Shown in pieces: positions 1 to 6,805 of a DNA stretch of 12,778 bases. Origin of the DNA: Bacteroidales bacterium (GTDB lineage: Bacteria; Bacteroidota; Bacteroidia; Bacteroidales; WCHB1-69). How positions within the stretch are numbered: the stretch's first letter is position 1; each line of letters opens with the position of its first letter. A program made the translations under genes and the position numbers. Where the stretch lies: positions 1 through 12,778 of the forward strand of contig JAIROC010000085.1 of the NCBI GenBank assembly GCA_031257735.1, written 5' to 3'. Under the pieces are notes generated by a model. The model did not search any database. It was not told the DNA's origin and saw only the letters and a program-made list of their open reading frames with translations.

Positions 1-108
1 GGACAAAATGACATTATGAAAGCGTAATTATTCAACATGTCGATACTGCCTGTTTTCAAAATGTATCAACTCATAATGACGAATATACGAAACATTTGAT
101 AGTTTTCG

Positions 109-304
109 GACAGACACTATATAGTCGGCGTATTCTTTGGATAATGAAGCAATCCTTATCCAACAGCACGTCATTGCGGGCTTGACCCGCAATCCCCATC
201 CGACAACGCGTTTTAGGGCAGGGGATTGCGGGTCAAGCCCGCAATGACGGCACTATTTGGACGGCGTTGATGATTACTTTTTTATACTTTATAGACAGAC
301 ACTA
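109..304. repeat. 11-bp direct repeats bracketing the palindromic element
   Basis: GACAGACACTA occurs at 109-119 and again, identically, at 294-304, with the REPIN-like palindrome between the copies. Such an arrangement can arise from target-site duplication on insertion or from a local duplication. No transposase lies between the copies. The 174 bp between them would be a non-autonomous element if the copies are a target duplication. The inner ends (TATAGT at 120-125 and ACTTTATA at 286-293) are only weakly complementary, so this is uncertain. Confidence 0.45.
169..249. repeat. REPIN-like inverted repeat (two hairpin units facing each other)
   Basis: Positions 169-197 and 221-249 form a perfect 29-bp inverted repeat around a 23-nt centre. 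Each arm is itself a hairpin: ATTGCGGG, loop CTTGA, CCCGCAAT. Two short palindromic units in inverted orientation is the organisation of REP doublets (REPINs), which are dispersed non-coding elements mobilised in trans by RAYT transposases in some bacteria. It is clearly richer in GC than its surroundings. No RAYT gene is present in the window, so the mobility link is inference. It could also be read simply as a large intergenic cruciform. Confidence 0.75.
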
Positions 305-389
305 ATTAGTTATCAATCGATTATATTATTATTATTGCGAAGGATGATAAAAACATTTGAGAAAATAGATTTTCTATAAAAAAAAATGC

Positions 390-397
390 TATCTTTG
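390..397 (+). promoter_or_regulatory. Bacteroidota -7 element of the tRNA-Leu gene
   Basis: TATCTTTG matches the Bacteroidota sigma-ABfr -7 consensus TAnnTTTG and lies 17 bp before the first base of the tRNA, a normal distance. The -33 element is poor: the only good TTTG upstream is at 356-359, which is too far away, so a degenerate T-rich sequence around 370-375 may serve. No terminator is visible between the tRNA and the cas13b-like gene, so this promoter could also feed that gene. Confidence 0.6.
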
Positions 398-413
398 CAC
401 TTCCGAAATTCAA

Positions 414-497
414 GCCTGAGTGGCGGAATTGGTAGACGCGTCGGTCTCAAAAACCGATGAGGTTAAACTCGTGCCGGTTCGACCCCGGCCTCAGGTA
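414..497 (+). tRNA. tRNA-Leu (anticodon CAA)
   Basis: The acceptor stem GCCTGAG (414-420) pairs with CTCAGGT (490-496, with a terminal G.U pair), and position 497 is the A discriminator. The D-arm contains AATTGGTAGACGCG. The anticodon stem TCGGT/ACCGA encloses the loop CTCAAAA, giving anticodon CAA, which reads UUG leucine codons. A short variable arm and the T-loop sequence GGTTCGACCCC follow. The length of 84 nt fits a class II leucine tRNA. CCA is not encoded. The Cas13b-like gene starts about 120 bp downstream on the same strand. Confidence 0.95.
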
Positions 498-619
498 CAA
501 ATAGAAATTAAATATTTTCGGAATGAATACATTATCAATCTTTCCTTAAGGATCAATCTATCTTTATGTGATCAATTGAATCTTATTTATAGACGTCTTA
601 TATATAAGAATATTCCAAC
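498..619 (+). promoter_or_regulatory. Leader of the cas13b-like gene
   Basis: This 122-bp AT-rich stretch separates the tRNA from the cas13b-like start codon. The best promoter core is TATCTTTA at 559-566, one mismatch from TAnnTTTG. Two palindromes lie close to the start: AGACGTCT at 591-598 and TCTTATATATAAGA at 596-609, the latter ending 10 bp before the ATG. The second could fold in the 5' untranslated region or bind a repressor. No clear Shine-Dalgarno sequence is visible, which is usual for Bacteroidota. Confidence 0.3.
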
Positions 620-3544
620 ATGGAGAAATATAAGCAAAAACAATTCAGTAATAAAAATAAGAAAATATATACAGACAGTATTTATTCGTCTGTGCTTGCT
701 TTATATACAAATCTAGCTATTGATATAATAGAATTATTAATCAAACCCTATAAAGATAAATTTCGTCCACGAAGAACATTAAGCTCTTTATGCGAAAATA
801 TAGATGATGTAGAAAAGCAAGATGAAATTACGTATTATGTAAATGAGTTTAAGGAAATATATCCTTTTGTTAATTATATTCTTCATCCTTCCGATACGGA
901 TAAGGATTGTTTGAAAAAGATATATACCTGGGTAAATCTGTTAAAAAATATTCGCAATCAATATTCTCACAGTGTATGTAAAAATATCCATCTCGACAAG
1001 AACACAAGAGATGAAATGCTGAATTTATATGGTATTGCTATTGAGAATGCTTATCTCAAAAAAGATAAAGATATTCCACGCCCTTTCAAGTGCAAGAAAC
1101 TTTTTGTGCGAATTGAAAATGATTACGCTCTTACATTAACAGGGGTAGTGTTTTGTACGACACTCTTTCTCCGAATACAAGATATTAGCGCTTTTTTGGG
1201 ACTGTTGATGCAAATGGATACGCTTAGGAATAATCGACAAAAACATAAAAAATATTCGGATACAATAACGCCAAATTTCAGATATCCAAAAATGAAAAAC
1301 AGGATTTTCCTGCATCAAAGCGTTATATATACCTATTGGACTATACGAAAGAGAAATGTTTCCTCCATAGATGAAAAAATTAAAGACCAAATTCGTTTTT
1401 TTGAATTGATGGAATATTTGAGAAAATGTCCGCTGGAACGTGTAACAATGGCTTATAAAGATAATATTCCTCAAGAACAACAAACAGAAACCTGTATACT
1501 GAAACAATATCAAAGCGCTATACATCCGAAAGTAATTATACAGGAGAAAGAATATATATTGCGAAGGAGAAATCATTTTATTAATTATGCATTAGATTAT
1601 TGGACACATCAAATAGAAAATCAATTCTCTGATGGAACAGAATGGAAATGGGCGCACTGTGCTTCAAGAGAACAAAAACAGGATAATAAAAAGAAAAAGA
1701 ACTTTGAAAAACTTAATTTCCAAGAAAGAGTTGTCTGGGAAAAATCTCAAAAAAATACTACCTACAATGTGGAAAGTGAAATTGAACTTCCTTATTATGT
1801 AGAAGATAACAATATATTTTTCCGATTAAAGAAAGAAGATCATTATATCGTAGGAATGATGAGTGTGAAAGTTTTGTATGATTTGTTGCGTAATTATTTT
1901 TCAGCTGACGATAAAATTATGTATGTAACTAATCTTTTTGAGCAAACATGGAAATACTTGTATCAATATCTGGAGTATACACATACTTATAAGGAACAAA
2001 ATCCCTGTTTGGCTGTCCCTAAAAAATATTTACCTGAAGATGTTATGTCTTTGGTACAAAATAAGGAATTTGCGGACAAGATAAATGTTTTCGGAACATT
2101 AAGTTGGTCCATTGAAAAAGAAATCGATGATGCTGCCCTGGAATATAAGATAAGGCAAAGAATAAGCTATCTGAAAACCTATTACGAACAGATGAAACAA
2201 ACATCTGTCAATTCACTGAAAGTGATGGAAACAGTTCGAGCATGGTTTGCTATTTTAAATTATGGTAAAAAAACCAATTGGGAACATGCTTTTGGAACAG
2301 ATGAAATAGATAACAGTCTCATATCTCAATATAAATATATTACTTATTATTTATCTCGATTAGTTTCCCCAGAGCCAAATTTATCCGAAGAGTTTGACAA
2401 TTATTTATTCCGTACAGGACTGAAAAAACTTTTGCTGCATGAACAGCCTTATATACTGCATAAGTGTTATCATTTGAATAATTATTTCAATAATGCAATC
2501 AATTACCGTTTACAAATACTGAACTATTACGGAGAAATATTAACTTTTCCTTTTGTTCGGAAGGATTGGAAGCCTACTGAAGCATTACGTTGGTTGAAAA
2601 TACGAACCCCAGAACGCGCGAAAGAATATCCCAAACGTTCTCCTATTCCCACGGAAAAAATTAAATTACCTGTAGAACATGCTGTTTTGAACACGGAAAA
2701 AGGAGTTTATTTTGCGGCTCGTGCAGTTCCTCTCCCGCATAATTTTTACACAAAAACACTTGATGCCCCAAAACAGGAGACGAATACGCCTGTTGAATTA
2801 GAATCTGCTTTTTATAATGTAAATATGAAACTGTTCAAAGCAGGACATTTCCGAAAGTTGTATGCGATTAAACAACAGGATATGGTGTTGTCTCATATTG
2901 CACTTTATTATGCCCAAAAAGCGGAAATAAATCTGCCTCAGCCTTTAACAGTTTCCGATAACAATTACCAGAGTATTGAATTATCTATTCCTTTTACTGT
3001 CAATTCAAGAAATATTACCGTTTGTTATTATTATCCTTATTTTAAACAATCTCATTATAAATTATTTCCTGAACTATTTACGGAACTATTGGAAGTAGCT
3101 GTTCAATTTGACAAAATACCTGCTGATGGAAAAATCTATTTCAATAACCTGAAACCAAAGAAAAAAGAGGATGGAAAAATAGTTTTTAAACAAGAAGATG
3201 ATACTCCCACCCCTACGCTATGGCATCTGTGGAAAAAATATAATGCATCTCGTATATTTTTCTTTAACAGTCTGATGTGGCTTGAAAAGAAACTGTACAG
3301 AAAATATAATGATTTTCCTTCGGAAATAACCTATATTCCTTTTGGATATTATGTTTATCAGGCAAAGAAAGATGATTTAAATTCAATTTTAAATGATATA
3401 AATGAGATGCGTACGGCAGCCTTGCATGGAAAAGTCGCTTTCCCTTTTGTGAAACTTGAAAATGATGAGATAGATTTTTTTGGAGAAGGAAATAAACTTA
3501 TAGATCAAATCCTCAATGAAATCCGAGTAAAAAAAAGAATATGA
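620..3544 (+). CDS. cas13b: Cas13b-like RNA-guided RNase with two HEPN domains (type VI-B effector)
   Basis: Cas13 proteins bind a crRNA and, on pairing with target RNA, cut the target and nearby RNA through a composite HEPN active site. Two R-x4-H motifs are visible: RNQYSH at residues 112-117, in the context LKNIRNQYSHSVCKN, and RTAALH at residues 931-936, in the context NEMRTAALHGKVAFPF. HEPN motifs at the extreme N and C termini are the hallmark of Cas13b; in Cas13a and Cas13d the first motif lies internally. Between them lie about 800 residues with lysine-rich patches (for example 351-362 and 846-850) suited to RNA binding. I see no signal peptide or membrane segment. At 974 residues it is shorter than most Cas13b proteins (roughly 1,050-1,230) but longer than the compact Cas13bt/X/Y forms (about 800). 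The second motif has Thr where many Cas13b have Asn after the Arg. A CRISPR-like repeat pair follows 60 bp after the stop. No Csx27 or Csx28 regulator is adjacent. The start at 620 leaves a normal distance to HEPN1. It could represent a divergent Cas13b branch. Confidence 0.92.
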   Translation: MEKYKQKQFSNKNKKIYTDSIYSSVLALYTNLAIDIIELLIKPYKDKFRPRRTLSSLCENIDDVEKQDEITYYVNEFKEIYPFVNYILHPSDTDKDCLKKIYTWVNLLKNIRNQYSHSVCKNIHLDKNTRDEMLNLYGIAIENAYLKKDKDIPRPFKCKKLFVRIENDYALTLTGVVFCTTLFLRIQDISAFLGLLMQMDTLRNNRQKHKKYSDTITPNFRYPKMKNRIFLHQSVIYTYWTIRKRNVSSIDEKIKDQIRFFELMEYLRKCPLERVTMAYKDNIPQEQQTETCILKQYQSAIHPKVIIQEKEYILRRRNHFINYALDYWTHQIENQFSDGTEWKWAHCASREQKQDNKKKKNFEKLNFQERVVWEKSQKNTTYNVESEIELPYYVEDNNIFFRLKKEDHYIVGMMSVKVLYDLLRNYFSADDKIMYVTNLFEQTWKYLYQYLEYTHTYKEQNPCLAVPKKYLPEDVMSLVQNKEFADKINVFGTLSWSIEKEIDDAALEYKIRQRISYLKTYYEQMKQTSVNSLKVMETVRAWFAILNYGKKTNWEHAFGTDEIDNSLISQYKYITYYLSRLVSPEPNLSEEFDNYLFRTGLKKLLLHEQPYILHKCYHLNNYFNNAINYRLQILNYYGEILTFPFVRKDWKPTEALRWLKIRTPERAKEYPKRSPIPTEKIKLPVEHAVLNTEKGVYFAARAVPLPHNFYTKTLDAPKQETNTPVELESAFYNVNMKLFKAGHFRKLYAIKQQDMVLSHIALYYAQKAEINLPQPLTVSDNNYQSIELSIPFTVNSRNITVCYYYPYFKQSHYKLFPELFTELLEVAVQFDKIPADGKIYFNNLKPKKKEDGKIVFKQEDDTPTPTLWHLWKKYNASRIFFFNSLMWLEKKLYRKYNDFPSEITYIPFGYYVYQAKKDDLNSILNDINEMRTAALHGKVAFPFVKLENDEIDFFGEGNKLIDQILNEIRVKKRI

Positions 3545-3603
3545 AAAATAAAATTTAATCTTCCTATATACTTATATAGAAAGAAAAAAAAGATAAGTCT
3601 ATT

Positions 3604-3703
3604 CATTCAGCTGTTAAAGCCTTTAGTTGGAAAGGCAAATACAGTAGATATTTACCATTTAGCTGTTAAAGCCTTTAGTTGGAAAGGGAAATACAGTAGG
3701 TAT
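3604..3703 (+). CRISPR. Two-unit type VI-B-like repeat pair with almost no spacer
   Basis: Two copies at 3604-3651 and 3656-3703 match at 45 of 48 positions (differences at 3608/3660, 3636/3688 and 3648/3700), with a period of 52 nt. Within each is a 36-nt core (3610-3645 and 3662-3697) laid out like Cas13b direct repeats: CTGT near the 5' end is complementary to ACAG near the 3' end, and an inner stem GCCTTT (3619-3624) pairs with AAAGGC (3631-3636) around loop AGTTGG. In unit 2 a C-to-G change at 3688 breaks the outer pair of that stem. Taking a 36-nt repeat, the spacer would be only 16 nt instead of the usual 30, and it too is partly conserved between units. The orientation matches the gene, so by analogy with VI-B a guide would lie 5' of each repeat. 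No adaptation genes are present. It may be a decayed or collapsed array, or a fixed guide-like RNA. Confidence 0.8.
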
Positions 3704-3712
3704 AGCATAAGT

Positions 3713-3744
3713 AAAGGCGGGAACAAAAATTGTTTCCGCCTTTT
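3713..3744 (+). terminator. Intrinsic terminator after the repeat pair
   Basis: Positions 3713-3724 pair with 3732-3743 in a 12-bp stem containing the GC-rich core AAAGGCGG/CCGCCTTT and one G.U pair. The loop is AAAAATT and the stem is followed by a short T run (TTTT, then AATTT). It starts 15 nt after the 36-nt core of unit 2, so the transcript carrying the repeats ends just beyond the second unit. The stem is nearly symmetric in base composition and could also stop transcription coming from feoAB on the other strand. Confidence 0.82.
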
Positions 3745-3844
3745 AATTTGAAAAATTACTATCATCCGATAAATTGAAAAACGAGGTTCTACTTTGCTGT
3801 TGTAGAGATGGTAGTGGGTTGCATTACTCAGAATTTACAGTTGG

Positions 3845-3900
3845 AGTTATGAGTTATTTTAGTTTGCGTCAGCCTAACTCATAACCCATAACTCATAACT
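3845..3900. repeat. Inverted repeat overlapping the feoAB stop codon
   Basis: AGTTATGAGTTAT (3845-3857) is exactly complementary to ATAACTCATAACT (3888-3900), a 13-bp stem around a 30-nt centre that carries another AACTCATAAC copy at 3876-3885. The right arm contains the last codons and the stop of feoAB. It may end feoAB transcription, although no T run follows on the minus strand. It may instead be one copy of a dispersed repeat. Between 3745 and 3844 I see nothing else. Confidence 0.5.
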
Positions 3901-6772
3901 TTCGTGCTTTCTTGTTTTTGTATAATTTATATCCTACTAAAAAAGCTATCCCCACTGCAATTAAAAAAGTAATGATTGTTTGCATTGTAAAGTGTGAAAA
4001 AAGATTATACGTAATAAAAGATACTACCCAAGCCAAAACAATGGTATATAATACAACTAATATTGTCCATAACCATGAAGCTGATTCCTTTTTAATAGTA
4101 ATAATCGTACTGATACAGGGAAAATAAATCAAAATAAACAACATAAAACTCAAAGAGACAGCTCTTTTTTTCATATCCTTTTGTCGTTCTATATCCTTTA
4201 TGTCTACATTATTCTTTTTTAGTTCATTTTCTATATTTTTTGTTATCTCTGTTCTCATTTTACTTTGTAATCCCCCGTTATCTCCTTTAACTTCTTCAAG
4301 CGCATATAATACTCCTGATGTATCTCGAACTATTCTTTGTACAGTTTTGATTTTTGCACTATCTTCTATTTTAGTCAATATTACGAAAGTTCCTTCCTCT
4401 AAAAATGCCTCCTCTTTATTTTCCTCTTTATCTTCAACGCCATAGATTATTCCTAAAGTACTGACAACAATTTCTTTTGCAAATAATCCGGAAAGCAATG
4501 CCACACTCATGTTCGCATCAAATCCCAAAGGTTTCGTTATTTTGTGTACTTTGTTTCCGATATATCCGAGCGTAGATTTTTCTGGCTGATCTACTTTTGT
4601 CATTTCCAAAGGAAAGCCTTCTTTTTCGGATGTTCGTTTAAACGCATAATTATCTAATGCCCATATTATAATAGAACCTAACAAAACATACGTTCCTATT
4701 TTCAAAAGAAAGTGTTTTCCTTTATACCATGCATTCCACCACAAATTTTTAAACGTTGGCATTCTGTAAGGAGGAAGTTCCATAACAAAAGGAGTATCTT
4801 CTTTTTTTGCACCAAGAAATGGTTTGAATATCCATGCAGTAATTATTGCCAGCATGATACCAATCACATACATGGAAACCATAATCAAACCTGCTTTAAA
4901 TTTATCAAAGAAAATTCCCGCCAATAAAATATAAATAGGAAATTTCGTAGCACAAGACATAAATGGCATAATGAACATGGTTAGCATTCTGTTTTTTTTG
5001 TCTTTTATAGTTCGTGTAGCCATAATAGCAGGTACATTGCACCCAAACCCCATCAAAAGCGGAATAAAAGATTGTCCATGTAATCCTATTTTATGCATCA
5101 GTCTATCCATAATAAATGCAGCCCTCGCCATATATCCCGTAGCTTCTATAAAAGTAATAAAGAAATAAAGAATAAAAATATTCGGAAAAAAACCAAGTAC
5201 ATCACCAACCCCTTGCACAAGAACTACATGAAAAGCATCTGTAACTGCTCCTACAATAGACCCTTCTCCTACAAAATACCCTACAAAATACCCTATCAAA
5301 CCGTCGATGAGCCATTCCCCAATTATTTTTCCCATAAGAAGTTTTTCTACTAACCACTCCTTAAGGGGATCCCCAAGTGTAAATGTAAGAATAAAAATAA
5401 GCGCCATGATAACAAGAAAAAGCGGATAACCAAACCATTTATGCGTTACAACATTGTCTATTTTAGAGCTTCGTATTTTTTGTTTTCCTTCTTTTAAGGA
5501 GGGGGTAAAAGTTTCTTTCAAAGCGCCTGCAATAAATCCGTATTTGGCGTCAGAAATAGCGTCTTCAGGTGTTTCTTTCAATTCAGAGAATATCTTTGCC
5601 GTCATTTTGTCCCTGACTGAAATTATCTGTTGATAATTGGAAAATTGTGAAATGAATTTTTCCATTCCCTCATCTTTTTCCAACAATTTTATTGCCTGAT
5701 AACGCGGCGTATATTCGTCTCTCGCATTAGAATTTTGCGCTATTTTTGTTTTTATTTCCTCTATGGCTTTTTCAATAATATCGCCATGATTGATATGAAT
5801 ATGTCTGACGGTAGTATGAATATGATTTTCCGTTTCCAAATCAGAATCTACATTCGGAATTTCATGTTTATGATGAATATTCAAAGTATGAAGATATTCA
5901 TCTATCAAAGTATCATCGCTAATAGCAGAGATTAAATTTCCTTCTTCATCAATAATATCACTGCTTTCATAGAGTTTGATAACAGTACGAAACAGTTCAT
6001 CAATACCTGTCCGCTTTGTACTGACAGTTGGCACAACAGGTATTCCTATCAACTTTTCAAGGGTTTTGTAATCCAAAACATCTCCATTTTTTTCCAATTC
6101 ATCATACATGTTCAGGGCGATAACCATCCTGACGTTCATATCAATTAACTGAGTAGTAAGATAGAGATTGCGTTCCAGATTAGAAGTATCAACAACATTG
6201 ATAATAACATCCGGTTTATTTGTTACAATATGCTTACGAACATATTTTTCCTCCTCGCTGTAAGCGGAAAGAGAATATGTTCCCGGTAAATCAACAATAT
6301 TGAAAGAATATCCTTCCGCTTCAAAATGTCCCTGTTTTTCTTCTACCGTAACGCCACTGTAATTACCTACATGTTCACTTTTTTCTGAAGCAATATTAAA
6401 CAAACTTGTTTTCCCTGAATTGGGATTACCGACTAAAGCAACATTGATTGTTTTTCGTTTTTTGAGAGCCATTCTGCGAATATCTTCTTCTGTGAATGTT
6501 CCGTTGAAAGGTTCATGAGTTTGTTTTTCTTTGATGAGATTAGCTTCTTCAATACTCATTACCTCAATTTGGGAGGCTTCGCTACGGCGAAGAGATATTT
6601 CATAACCCATAATACGATATTTTATCGGATCATTCAGGGGTGCATTCAGAATAGATTCGACTATTTTTCCTTCGATAAAGCCCATTTCCACAATTCTCTT
6701 ACGGAAACCGCCATATCCTAACACTTTTATAATAACCGCTTTATCTCCTGTTTTGATGTCTGATAGTTTCAT
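3893..6772 (-). CDS. feoAB: Fused FeoA-FeoB ferrous iron transporter
   Basis: It imports Fe2+ across the inner membrane, with nucleotide hydrolysis by the cytosolic G domain supporting transport. Residues 1-75 are a FeoA (SH3-like) domain. The FeoB G domain follows: G1 GNPNSGKTS (115-123), the region of G2 GVTVEEKQG (140-148), G3 DLPGTYS (161-167), G4 NMYD (221-224) and G5 STK (251-253). Residues 295-330 are rich in histidine. The membrane part starts near 445 and includes two gate-type modules with GFGCNVPA (575-582) and SGLFAKEIVVSTLG (761-774), then FeoB C-terminal helices with YFPC (893-896). FeoA fused to FeoB is common in Bacteroidales. The length of 959 is somewhat above usual FeoAB fusions, largely because of a polar stretch at about 778-870 between two membrane segments. 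The gene lies 110 bp downstream of nhaD on the same strand. Inverted repeats in that gap may regulate it, but no clear Fur box is visible. Confidence 0.96.
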   Translation of the reverse strand: MKLSDIKTGDKAVIIKVLGYGGFRKRIVEMGFIEGKIVESILNAPLNDPIKYRIMGYEISLRRSEASQIEVMSIEEANLIKEKQTHEPFNGTFTEEDIRRMALKKRKTINVALVGNPNSGKTSLFNIASEKSEHVGNYSGVTVEEKQGHFEAEGYSFNIVDLPGTYSLSAYSEEEKYVRKHIVTNKPDVIINVVDTSNLERNLYLTTQLIDMNVRMVIALNMYDELEKNGDVLDYKTLEKLIGIPVVPTVSTKRTGIDELFRTVIKLYESSDIIDEEGNLISAISDDTLIDEYLHTLNIHHKHEIPNVDSDLETENHIHTTVRHIHINHGDIIEKAIEEIKTKIAQNSNARDEYTPRYQAIKLLEKDEGMEKFISQFSNYQQIISVRDKMTAKIFSELKETPEDAISDAKYGFIAGALKETFTPSLKEGKQKIRSSKIDNVVTHKWFGYPLFLVIMALIFILTFTLGDPLKEWLVEKLLMGKIIGEWLIDGLIGYFVGYFVGEGSIVGAVTDAFHVVLVQGVGDVLGFFPNIFILYFFITFIEATGYMARAAFIMDRLMHKIGLHGQSFIPLLMGFGCNVPAIMATRTIKDKKNRMLTMFIMPFMSCATKFPIYILLAGIFFDKFKAGLIMVSMYVIGIMLAIITAWIFKPFLGAKKEDTPFVMELPPYRMPTFKNLWWNAWYKGKHFLLKIGTYVLLGSIIIWALDNYAFKRTSEKEGFPLEMTKVDQPEKSTLGYIGNKVHKITKPLGFDANMSVALLSGLFAKEIVVSTLGIIYGVEDKEENKEEAFLEEGTFVILTKIEDSAKIKTVQRIVRDTSGVLYALEEVKGDNGGLQSKMRTEITKNIENELKKNNVDIKDIERQKDMKKRAVSLSFMLFILIYFPCISTIITIKKESASWLWTILVVLYTIVLAWVVSFITYNLFSHFTMQTIITFLIAVGIAFLVGYKLYKNKKARKL

Positions 6773-6805
6773 TGTCTACTAACTTTAAGTGAAAATAATA
6801 AAATC

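Larger units (their letters stand above)
1..413. other. Gene-free region with palindromic repeats
   Basis: I see no convincing coding sequence on either strand here. The region holds the REPIN-like inverted repeat at 169-249, an 11-bp direct repeat at 109-119 and 294-304, and, at its right end, the promoter of the tRNA gene. Positions 1-108 contain nothing I can name. They may be the degenerate edge of a mobile element, but no transposase fragment is visible. Confidence 0.6.

Noticed and set aside
420..716. 98-residue open reading frame on the plus strand
   Set aside because: It runs through the tRNA-Leu gene and into the first codons of the cas13b-like gene in another frame; its sequence has no protein-like pattern.
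1136..1576. 146-residue reading frame opposite the cas13b-like gene
   Set aside because: The sense strand encodes a continuous 974-residue protein with HEPN motifs; the antisense product is a hydrophobic shadow without a recognisable family.
498..3760. CRISPR adaptation genes or Csx27/Csx28 near cas13b
   Set aside because: The neighbours are a tRNA on one side and feoAB on the other; there is no room for another gene of that size, and none was found on either strand.
490..3900. Integrase-type insertion with a duplicated tRNA 3' end
   Set aside because: I looked for a second copy of the tRNA 3' sequence (around GACCCCGGCCTCAGG) downstream of the locus and did not see one; there is also no integrase gene.
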